Positions 54,750 to 64,000 of a DNA stretch of 64,000 bases are shown here, piece by piece. Position 1 is the first letter of the stretch, and the number at the start of each line of letters is the position of its first letter. The translations under genes and the position numbers were made by a program. The notes under the pieces were generated by a model. That model did not search any database. It was not told the origin of the DNA and saw only the letters and a list, made by a program, of their open reading frames with translations. The DNA comes from Chrysogorgia sp. JL179-B06 (taxonomy: Eukaryota; Cnidaria; Anthozoa; Scleralcyonacea; Chrysogorgiidae): NCBI GenBank assembly GCA_035772405.1, contig JAYKKM010000310.1, forward strand, positions 1,145,001 to 1,209,000, given 5' to 3'.

Positions 54750-57525
54750 ATGGGACTGGAAGAGGCTGCACTAGTGAAACCAAAAACTCCTGTCCAAGAG
54801 AAAAAAACAAAAGCAGAAGGAAACCTGGAAGAACTGCAAGCCCTGAAAAGTATTTTTGTGTGCAGTACTTTCATTTCCTGGTAAAAGGGAAGAGAGGTTC
54901 GCTACTTTATGCAGGAGTGATACATGTAGTATCGCAAGACAAAGCTAGATGGCACAACACTCCAGAATACCATACATCCACGATCGTCCCATCGACAGCG
55001 CGTGAAGTGAAAGCCTTTCGAAACCGATATATCAAACCAAGGTAACCAATGTACAAGGTATGGTGAACGTTGCAGCAACTACCGTTTCTTATCCTAGAAA
55101 AACCGTAGAAGAAAGTTCTGCTTCAACTTCGGCTGCTCTCGAACAACCTTACATGGAAGTGAGCATTAATGAAGAGCCAGAACTGAATCCGAAGTTGGTG
55201 AAATAGAAGAACCAATAGCAACAACTCAGGCAACATTGCTTTCTTTCAAACCACCAACTGCAGCAATTCATCCTGGGAAGGACCTTACATTGGAAAATGT
55301 AATGGATGCTATCGCTGGTTTGTCTCTGTCTTTCGCTGCTTTGTTGGCAATTTTGGGAAATTTATACATGCGAATCGTCAATTCTTCAAGCAATGGTACA
55401 CTTGGCACTGGGATTCTTTTGAAGAAGGAAACCACCCGTTTGCTGATCAACGGCCAGAATCAAACGTAGTATAGACAGAAGAAGTCTTGCATCGACCATT
55501 TATGCTTAATTGGTGATGGTTCAAAATTCCACAAGAATGTTATGGAGGCATATCGGCGAGAAATGGAGATGACAAAGAGAAAAGCATCAGCCACTAGCCA
55601 CATCTTCCACGCCACCATTGCAGACCTAAAGCTTGGAGCAGCTGCCACACATTTCGAGACATTGGTTTCCTTATTGGCTTGTTGCTCTGTAGACGTTGCA
55701 AAGATTGGCCACAGTCACACGAATTTCAACGACATTCTCTATTGCTTAGAGAAAACGGTGAACAGTAGGATCAACCACTTCCATCAACCCTATTGCCACC
55801 CCGTCTCGAACAACAAATCAAGCCGTATTGATTGTAGCATGCAACAACTGGTATTCCTTGCCAGATTCCTGTTGCTGCTCTAAGTGTATACACAGAATTT
55901 GAACAAGCCTCATATGATTTGCTTGCAAAGCAACTGATTGGAGCTATTGAAGAGAAAAAAAGGGAGGTGGTTTTGAGGCTCTGTTGCATTGCGGCAGATG
56001 GTCCATACCAGGCAAGTTGATTTTGCGGGAAGTTGGTGGAGGCTTTGGATATCATGGAAACTGATCCCGCTCATATCCTGAATCTAGCAATTGTCGGAGT
56101 GAAGGATTCACTAGTGGCACCACAATCCAAAGATTTGTGAAGAGTTGCAACGTCTTCAATATCATCCTGGCACATGGAAAAGGTTTTGCCTTCCTACAAC
56201 TCGTAGATGAATCTGCCCACAGACCCGTCACCTATGCTTCTCAAGGATTTTGAAGGTAGTCCTATGAGCAATGGCTAAAGATCGAGAAGAGCTACGACTC
56301 ATTCTGTTAAAGCATTCGAAAAGTTGCATCCAAACAGAGATGCAGTACATAGTTGCTGATCTGCTGGCTTTCCTGCGTGTGCTGGAACCTGTCGTTGACA
56401 TGATGCCACGAGTCCAGTCGCTCGATACACCCATTTGGAAGCTGAAAGTATGGTGGCCAACAGTAAATGCGAAAGTAGAGAAAGCTTCTAGTGGTAGAAA
56501 GCTGCAACAGCTTTTGCACGATTGGAGAAAGCTGGAGGCGCCAATAAGCTCAGTGGGCACTACAAAGGTGTCAAGCTGTTGAAGGGTCGGCTGGTAACTT
56601 TAATCTTTATCTTTAATCAAACATAATTGTCATAGTATAGAACTAATCCCTGTAGCAAAAGAAGCTGGGAGGAGAGAAGCAGCACTAAGGCCAAATAGTC
56701 TATTTATCTGGGAAATGCGAGATGAAATCGATGTTAGAGAAGAGCACAAACGCCTTGCATCGGATATATTGACGTCTCTAGATACAAGAGTCAATTCCGT
56801 GGTATCTGATCATTCTTTGGCAGCCCTGAAAGTATTTGATGCTGCTGCACTTGTAATATTACATTGTGGTATTTCATCTGATGTGACAGTGAAATTAGCA
56901 GTGTCAGACGGTGATTACGATGCCTATGGTGTGAAAGAATATGAAGCGGTGTTAGCAGTTGCATCTAAAATGCCACACATGCGAGAGTCTGGAATGGACT
57001 TTGATCCTAAACTAGCGAACCGTAACATTCGCAGAATTAGAGGCCGTCATGGCAGGCGTCTGGAACGCATTATGTCCAGAGTGGTTTGTTTTGCAAGATA
57101 AACATGCCACTCTAATACAGTCGCAAGATTCCGATCTGGTACTGTTTGTGTCTGTCACCTCAGTCCTCAGACACCTTGGATGCCTTCTTCAAGATGAAGT
57201 TTGCAAATGGTAAAGAGTTCAACGTCTGCTTACATGAGCAGAATGTCTACAGATCGTTATACTCCAAGGAAGAGACCTATGATATCGCGAAGCCACCGTC
57301 ATGTGCCATCATCGATATTGTGCTAGCTAAAGGGGGTCTGGAGGCTATTGCAGAAAGCTACTACAGTGCTATGAGAGCTCAGCAACAATCCGGGGGCCAA
57401 GAAAACGAAACACAACTGGTGTTTGCCTCCATTGAGGAAGTGCAACACTATCATCCAGGAGAGCATCGCAGTGTATCTCAAAGGAAATGGTGTGATCAAG
57501 CCACATAAAAAAGATGTTTCTTTTC
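54750..57525 (+). pseudogene. Unrecognised repeat-encoded protein, frame-broken
   Basis: Successive plus-strand pieces (55236-55469, 55542-55883, 56271-56582, 56715-57101, 57146-57508) share one direction and read as one protein. Visible wording is LEELQALKSIF; LIGDGSKFHKNVMEAYRREM; DVAKIGHSHTNFNDILYCLE; LEPVVDMMPRVQSLDTPIWK; FDAAALVILHCGISSD; and MPHMRESGMDFDPKLANRNI. I recall multi-copy anthozoan hypothetical proteins with the same blocks but know no function. It has the scale and order of a transposase or another element-encoded protein, without any catalytic motif I can defend. The frame changes at least five times. A short gap near 56600-56650 is unlike coding DNA and could be an intron remnant. 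Confidence 0.5.
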
Positions 57526-57699
57526 AAGGCATGCAACAAGCTACTCAGTCTTGAAAGTGGTTGATCGCCTTGATGCTGAATTAGGTCGCTGTCCTAGCTC
57601 TATAGTTCATTTTTATACTGATACATTTTAAACTCTTATGTATATGTTTTGTACTTTGACTTCTAAATTTGTTACTCATATAAGTTGATTATACTGTTC

Positions 57700-57880
57700 A
57701 ATTAAAATAAGTCAGTAATTAGCTTAAGGACAATAAAACAAGAAGCACAAATTCGCTAACAATATTTAAAAATGAACTGAAAAAACATCGATTTGATTAG
57801 TTTCAAAGTGAAAAAGAGCCATTGTACAGTTTATAATAGTAATGTAATGTAATGACTTAATGTAATGTAATGTAATCTTG
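57700..57880 (+). mobile_element. LINE 3' end with TAATG tail
   Basis: The plus strand reads NSLTIFKNELKKHRFD then a stop near 57800, the usual C-terminus of CR1/L2-type ORFs (x-T-F-K-x-x-L-K-x-H-L-F). After a short UTR, TAATG/TGTAA repeats run at about 57838-57876 as the 3' tail. Everything upstream is missing. Confidence 0.65.
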
Positions 57881-57887
57881 TGAAGTA

Positions 57888-58812
57888 CTACAGGACCCCA
57901 CTGAAAAACACTTCGGTGACATGGGTATGCTGATTAAATATTAAGTTTGTTTCACAATTTGTAAATAATGGGTATAGAAAGACTCGTTCAAATACACATG
58001 AATAGTCAATCTGATTGGGGATAAAATGCAGAAGCGAGCGCAAAGTTTTCTCATCACATTTGAGTAAATATTCCATGCTATGAATTTTGAGCAAACCTAT
58101 ATCTCTACCTATCAAAGACTGAAGAGCATGGCAGGTAGAACACTGGAAATAATAGTTTGGTGATATAGATACCACTTAGGTTCAAGTTTTGACTCATTGA
58201 AACATGCATGGATCTCTTCTTTCTAGCACAGAGACCAAGCTCACAAAAATGTGTTACTGCATTCGATTAATTTATAATGACTGTACAGCAGGTGAAGACT
58301 ATTGATGACATATCCTGCCAATAAGTTGTTTTGGACAGAAAACCAATGAATAAACTTCACATTTGTCCATAACTATATAACCGGTGTTCATCACTCCATA
58401 ATCACACAAGACTTATTTTTCGTCCAGTGGTACTCGTATTTCTACTTTAAAATAAGTCTACAACCCACCTTAGTAAGGCTGGCGTAAGATTTGTGGAGGG
58501 CTGCAAGAATCCAGCGGCCACCGTCGCTTCTGTACCAAATATTCGTAGTCCTTGTGAACGTAAATCACAATATTTTAAATCATGTATTGCTACCATGAAT
58601 AATGTCAGGTAAACTCGAAACAAACACGAACTTACAGAGCGGTACTTTATATTCAAAACAATTATTTGTACATCTCAAACTCATTCCTCTTTGACTTCGG
58701 TCTTTTAGTCATGCTTGGTCTCGCCTGAAAGAAAATGACACAACCATGGATTTAAAAACTTCATATTTGTATATTTAACATCTAGACTCAACAAGATCAA
58801 CATGAATAATGC
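57888..58812. other. Gene-free stretch downstream of the DDE-like gene
   Basis: Short open frames without motifs. The 3' UTR of the minus-strand gene probably lies in the upper part. Confidence 0.35.
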
Positions 58813-61800
58813 TTCATACATCACATGTCTCAGTTTTATACACATTAGCAAATGGCTTGTAGTGATCTTCACCATCATCCAACACCGGAAAAGGCAAAGT
58901 GCCAACAACTCTGCTCCTTTCATCTCGAAGGGGTCTGTAATCGAAGCAATATTATACATTGTTTTTAGTTCTTCATGCCAACAACAATATCATGTGACGG
59001 TACTAATTATAGATTATACAGTAGAATTAGGTGCACACAAACTGCAACAAATATGAATTTTGGAAGATTTATTTCATTTACCTGCTAATAGTACAGTTGG
59101 CAAGTCCACATTTCTTAATTTGGAAGCAGTAATGCCCCTCTATGCAGCAATGACTCAGAAATTTAGACAGTTTTTCAAACTTCTTGACATCTTTGGCAGT
59201 CAGGTGATCTCTCTGTAAGGCAAAAATTACATTAACTGTAAATGCATTATGAACTATAAAGTTGTCATGTTTGGAAAATCGATGAATGTACTATACAATA
59301 CATGCAATTCAATACATCTAGTTCTCCTATCATTAGACAATTCTTCCAAAGCTCGTCAATGTTGGCATCTTCAGCTGCTGAAAAGGTGTTGAATTCTCTC
59401 TCTTTTAAGCTGAGCCTTCTCTAGAGAATCCTTCCACTCTTGTTTGAGATTATCAGTTCCTAACTTCTCCCTGACTTCCTTCATGTTATTAGCATTAGCT
59501 ATATAGGGAAAGTAAATATTGTAATATTCACAAAACAAAAACAATGTATAATTATATATTTGGTAAGTAGTATTATGTTGTGGAGGCACAAATAAGATGC
59601 AGGAAATGGTAATTCACTCACAAATAGCTTTCTCAAAGTCATCGCCTCCTTTCTTTCGCATAATGCCAAATGTTAACAATGTTCATAATCCGTTCCACCG
59701 GATTTGCCCAGGAATTGCTTGGAGCTGTTCGCAGTGCAACCAATGCATCTAAATCTAGCTCAATGAACAAAGCGATCATAGACAGCTTCACGGACATGTA
59801 TGTGCTTCGATGATCAGGACCACCATCTGTATATATAAACAGTATTGGAGGTACATCTGAAAGAGAAAATAATTGCTTTGGCAATGTCTAAAATCAAAAT
59901 TTTCTGTAAAAATCACGCAGTTATGTTTCTGCCAACCCATCCATAAAGAATACTATCACAACTACTGTATTACCTCCACGCAACTTCAAGATCTCTTTCA
60001 GCTCACATGCATGCCTTAAAGGTTGTAGCACACTATCTTTGATCCCAACATATACATCACCACGGTAAAAGCTACCAACTACGCTGTCTGGAATGTCGAT
60101 CTGCAAGATAACAAATATAGAAAAACTCTGGTGTTAGAGACAGGTTGTAATATACATGTACTGTAAATACAAAATAGAAATCATATTGCTCTAGTTTGGT
60201 GACATGGTACACAATCATGTAGTACTGGATCTAAATATTAATTCGATCACTACACTTTTGGTAATATTTTAAAAGAATGCAATCAGATCTCAAGACCAAG
60301 CAGTTTGCTTTAGTCCCTGATTTTAGATTTTGAATTATGACACAAATATTAGCTTACCAGTAAGTTCACAGAAGGTGTTAAAGTAGCTTTAGAGAAATCA
60401 TGATCCCCAACAGCCATGACTTGGTTGGGTCCGACAATCACTTGCTTCCCATGCTCTGCTGCTGCCAGTGGGTATGACGGTTCCCCCACCTTAACTTTAT
60501 GCTTGTCGTCCATGGACACAAGCGTAACAAGCTCTCTTTGCTGCACAGCAAACTCTCGCATATATCGCCAAGCAGCGGCACAGTAGTGGGCATCAACGCG
60601 GTTTACACGAATCTATAAACAAAAAATGGATGAAATTGTAAATTTGTGTAGCACCCTGTTCACACACACCATAACACAGAATTGCAGTAAAGTTAACTAA
60701 TAACACTCTTTTTGGCATTACAGTATTTAATAGATATTAAATATGATTAAATTGGTATTAAACTCTCACCTGTCTTTTCTGAACCATCATTTTTATGTTC
60801 ATCTGCCCCTTGTAATATTTAGCCGTATTTGCACATGGATTTACAGGCTGGAACTGGTATCTCAACCACTTTACAGAAGGAATATTTGTCCCCTCAGGAA
60901 CCCTTTCTTTCACACGCTGATGCAAATCCTTTAAACTGATGGTTTTCGCTAGGTACAACTGCTCACCATGTCTTCGCTCATGACAAGCAACACCAATATC
61001 TTCAGATAAATAGTGTTCTGTCTCTGCAAAGAAATCACAGTATGAATCATTCTTTGTAGTTGGAGGCAAGTGACGCAAGTCAACAACAATCCCTGCATCT
61101 TCACACAGCATAGCATGAGAGAATCGGTTATCAATTTCCTTTTCTGATAAAGTGTTTGGTGCAGACTTGTCTCCTGTTAAGTCTTTGAAGATAGCCCTAA
61201 GTGCAACAGATTCACCAACAAAACCAAAGGATTGCATAAATCTCTTCTTAGTAATGCGCCTTTCATACACCGGGGCTTCCGCTTCAACTTTACGTATTAC
61301 TTTAGTACATTTGCTGATCATTTCTCCCTCTTCCTGGTCTTCTACTGCCCAAATAAAGTGCAAACTTTGCTTATTTCCACCTACATGGTGAATATAGTGT
61401 ACACACTTTTGTGACAAGCCATTATCACGAAGCTCTTCAACTAAGTAATGAACTCTGCAGCGGTTACTGCATGTAGTAGAAACTCCCGTACACAAATTGG
61501 AACAAACTGTTCTGCTTTTGAAAGCTCTCTATCAAGGTCAGATAAACCATGATTGACAGTACCTCTTGCTGCATTCACAACTTTCACATCGGTCTTCATC
61601 ATCTTGCTGTAGTTTGTGCCAGCTTCGTCCTCTTACTCTGATTTCTAAGACGAAGGCAATAGGCTTCTAAGACTTCAACAAGGCTGAGTATTTGTGTTTT
61701 CACTTCAGCCCAGGGCATTTCATTCAAGAATTGTTGCCCTTGAATCACTTCACGCATCTGAATTGAGTACTTCTCTAACTTCTGCTCAGACAGATTGCCG

Positions 61801-62468
61801 AGATTTCTTTTCTTATGTTTGTGTTTTTCAGGACGGTTAAAGCCAGAAAACCGTGTTTTAAAGACTGTGGGCACCTTTGTTGATATGGATATCAGACTCA
61901 ATCTTATTGTAGTGACCATCAACATAATAGAGCAATTCAACCAACTTGGAGACAAAGGAAGCGGCTCGAACCCCCACATTTGTTGGGAAATTGCATTCTT
62001 TCTCTTCAAAGAACTTTAGTACTTCATTATTTAGTCTTTCCGTGCTTGTTTTTGGATCCTTTCCCACAGCATCTCTACCTGCTGTCATCAAAACAGTAAA
62101 GGCATTAACTGGCTGTGAAGAATCCTGATTAGGGAAACATGTAGCACATGATGGCAAGTGTTCAACAACAAGTTTAAAGAAACGCATCCCAAATTGTTCA
62201 ATCACCTGAATGATGTCTGTATCAGAAGTTCCATGCACACATTCATTCATGGCTAAAGTTGAAGATGCTGTGATTCCTTTCAGATTGTAAAATTGGTGTG
62301 AGAGGACCATTGAGAATGTCTTTGCAAAGCTGATCATAGCTATACCAATCATAGTTTAATAAAGATACAAATGTCCACGATTTTAGAATCTTCCCATCCT
62401 CTTTGCATATGCAAATTGCTATTTGTTTTGGCATGCTTGCAATTCTGGCAAGCCATCGAAGGTTTACC
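58813..62468 (-). pseudogene. Multi-exon DDE-like transposase gene, unrecognised family, with frame breaks
   Basis: Exons on the minus strand: 62468-60770, 60612-60358, 60100-59974, 59857-59622, 59498 to about 59320, 59212-59082, and 58934 to the TGA at 58813. The junctions checked have GT-AG signals, and the first three junctions keep phase. The large first exon is rich in charged helices (GTSDTDIIQVIEQFGMRFF; KHKHKKRNLGNLSEQKLEKY; SVKWLRYQFQPVNPCANTAK). Then come LVTLVSMDDKHKVKVGEP, FIYTDGGPDHRSTYMSVKLS and SWANPVERIMNIVN, a plausible Asp-Asp-Glu triad with about 43 residues between the second Asp and the Glu. The tail has HCCIEGHYCFQIKKCGLANC, a possible Cys/His metal site. Frame changes lie near 62270, 61870, 61610, 61450, 59670 and 59400. 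I recall similar anthozoan hypothetical proteins. The transposase role is inferred from the motif layout only. Confidence 0.6.
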
Positions 62469-62735
62469 TTTAAAAAACAAAAAAAAGCCAATGCCAATTA
62501 TGATCATTTAATTGCTGCCGACCGTAGGGAGGCAGCACACTAATCTCATATGGTGGATCGCAACTCGATTTTTTTTGGATGTTTGTTTGTTTGGATGTTT
62601 GAGTGGCGGCCTTCCTTGACCACGAGGCAGAAGAAAGAATTGTTGTTGTCTTGCCCTTGAAGTTTTCTGAAAAGAATTGTGGTCGTTGAAGTTTTGCAGA
62701 AAGAATTGTGGTAAGTGTATTGTTTATTTGACATC
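62469..62735. promoter_or_regulatory. Short divergent intergenic region
   Basis: About 270 bp separate the first visible exon of the minus-strand DDE-like gene from the ATG of the plus-strand protease-like gene. A minus-strand ATG at 62549-62547 in a CACCAT context could be a first exon of the former. The phrase GAAGTTTT[C/G]..GAA AGAATTGTGG is repeated twice near 62660-62712. No core promoter motif is certain; the bidirectional role is inference. Confidence 0.35.
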
Positions 62736-64000
62736 ATGCCACTGTTTGCGTGTGGAAGTATTCATCAGGATGACGAGCGTTTTAGTAGCCTTTCTCGCGG
62801 AAAGCAGTGTGCTTATATCAGTTTATCGGCACTTTTAACGGACCAAGTGCTTCCTGTGATGGCGTGGAACTCAGAGACAATCGATAGCATCTTATCACTA
62901 GGTGACAATATGTACTTGAATGCACTTCAAAATCGATTGATACCTATTGATGCAGGATCTTTGGCAGTGAGCAATCTACCGAATATCGTTCGCTGCTCAA
63001 ACAACTTTGCCCACTCGCTGGCTACAAATAACTGGTCCATTGACACCGAGTACAGGTTTTTGAAGCCCATTGAGGCACAAAATAGTTATCTACCCATTGT
63101 GGTGGAGCCCATTGAGGCACAAATTAATCAACTACCCATTGAGGTGGAGCCCCTTGAGGCCCAGAATAACAATCTACCCATTGTACCTATTGTGGTAGAG
63201 GCCATTGAGGCCCAAAATAATCTACCTATTGTGGTAGAGGCCATTCAGGCACAAAATAATAATCTACCTGTTGTCGAAGAGGCCATTGAGGCACAAAGTA
63301 ACAAAAATGAAAGCCAAATTTGGTTTATTAACTATGGAAAGGACCTTCAAGGTTTAGTGAGAAATGAGCATGAACCAGAGGCTCCTTGGTTCATGATCCG
63401 CTCTGCGTTGATGAATACTTTTACACATAATAAGTATGCTATTATAATATTAGATGGCTATATGATGGCCTTAATACGTGGTGTAGATTCCGCCTTCTAT
63501 GTATTTGATTCTCATGCCAGGAATTCTACTGGTGTGCCCGACCCTAATGTCACTGCTGTTCTCATGAGTTATGCTAATGTCAGTGAACTAGAGCAATATT
63601 TACATTATCTGTCTAGTGAATTAAATAATAACTTATTCGAAATTGTACCAGTTCAATTTGGAACTTGTAAAGAGAAAACTAGTGTTGAAAAACCAAGAGC
63701 GCATGTAAAAAGAAATCGTTCAAATGAAACTGTATCAGACAAAAAAATTAGACTTGAAAATGCAAGACAGTATCACAAAAGAAAACGTTTAGTAGAAACT
63801 GGGCTAGACAAACAAATTAGACTTGAAAATGCAAGACAGTGCATGGAAAGTAAACGTTCAGCAGAAACTGAACAAGAAAAACAAACCAGACTTGAAAACG
63901 TTCAGTTGAAAGTGAACTAGAAAAACAAATCAGACTTGAAAATGCAAGACAATATAAAAGAAAACGTTCAGTAGAAACTGGATTAGAGAAACAAACTAGA
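62736..64000 (+). CDS. C76-like (herpes-tegument-type) cysteine protease domain, probable N-terminus of a Helitron Rep/helicase protein, partial
   Basis: The ATG at 62736 (MPLFACGSIHQ) is preferred over an upstream GTG. Residues 7-30 hold GSIHQDDERF..SRGKQC, the entry of tegument-type ubiquitin-cleaving proteases, with Cys25 as probable nucleophile. FDSHARN supplies Asp258 and His260, where the family has its D-x-H pair. Between them lies a run of repeats of the LPIVVE-IEAQNN type, which pushes the two halves apart. From residue 325 the protein becomes a repeat of RLENARQ..KRKR..ET units. I recall this order at the N-terminus of Helitron-type Rep/PIF1-helicase polyproteins of cnidarians, but the helicase would lie beyond the window. 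The frame breaks at 63920 and the same repeat resumes in another frame to the edge. Expression and completeness are unknown. Confidence 0.6.
63055..63310 (+). repeat. In-frame Glu-Ala-Gln-Asn repeats in the protease
   Basis: About six units of (V/A)E(P/A)IEAQNN(N)LPI(V/E)V, roughly 39-60 bp each, from GCCCATTGAGGC[A/C]CAAAAT wording. Unit length varies in multiples of three, so reading sense was kept during expansion. Confidence 0.85.
63710..64000 (+). repeat. RLENARQ-KRKR-ET coding repeat
   Basis: Units of about 66 bp (AGACTTGAAAATGCAAGACAG...AAACGTTCAGTAGAAACT) repeat about four to five times to the window edge. One unit at 63895-63910 has lost about 20 bp, which shifts the frame. The encoded segment is a basic, coiled-coil-like array. 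Confidence 0.85.

Overview
This window reads as eukaryotic, animal-type DNA made almost entirely of decayed transposable elements. It is AT-rich by eye, has spliced genes with GT-AG introns, and carries tRNA-derived SINEs with pol III boxes. It also holds APE-type LINEs of the CR1/L2 kind, Penelope, BEL/Pao and Gypsy relics, several hAT and IS5/Harbinger-like DNA transposons, and many short inverted-repeat elements. The repeat mixture, the 2A-like peptides in LINE ORFs and the style of the unknown proteins are what I would expect of a cnidarian, most likely an anthozoan. That placement is inference: no single-copy host gene is present to confirm it.

Layout. 0-3 kb: mostly non-coding, with two fragments of a DUF3504 (Crypton-derived, ZMYM/KCTD1-like) protein. 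3.2-9.3 kb: a LINE RT relic, then a spliced but frameshifted hAT transposon. 10.0-13.7 kb: a nearly full-length LINE broken by one extra T. 13.9-14.5 kb: a DDE_4 transposase relic. 17.9-20.7 kb: a LINE endonuclease scrap and an unknown pseudogene cut by a 461-bp element with TTA duplications. 21.6-23.2 kb: a 92-bp minisatellite and an ORF with a canonical 2A-like motif. 23.5-26.0 kb: a second LINE family with internal deletions. 26-37 kb: gene-free, AT-rich, full of SINEs and hairpin MITEs.

37.7-49.9 kb: two inverted copies of a roughly 2-kb repeat enclose a scrapyard of Gypsy, Penelope and LINE pieces, plus a young 1.4-kb BEL/Pao derivative sitting in a hAT-like coding relic. 49.9-52.9 kb: a hAT element with a perfect 8-bp target duplication. 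53.5-54.2 kb: a Penelope relic. 54.7-57.5 kb: an unrecognised, frame-broken protein family. 58.8-62.5 kb: a multi-exon minus-strand gene with a candidate DDE triad. 62.7 kb to the end: the start of a divergently oriented gene with a tegument-type (C76-like) cysteine protease domain, probably the N-terminus of a Helitron Rep/helicase gene.

The most interesting part is the divergent pair at the right end: a spliced DDE-like gene and a viral-tegument-like protease gene, with 5' ends only about 270 bp apart. Other points of interest are three 2A-like sites in three ORFs, the nested datable insertions, and the insertion that cut one exon cleanly. Nearly every ORF is broken by single-base shifts while its reading sense stays intact, so part of the decay could be uncorrected sequencing indels.
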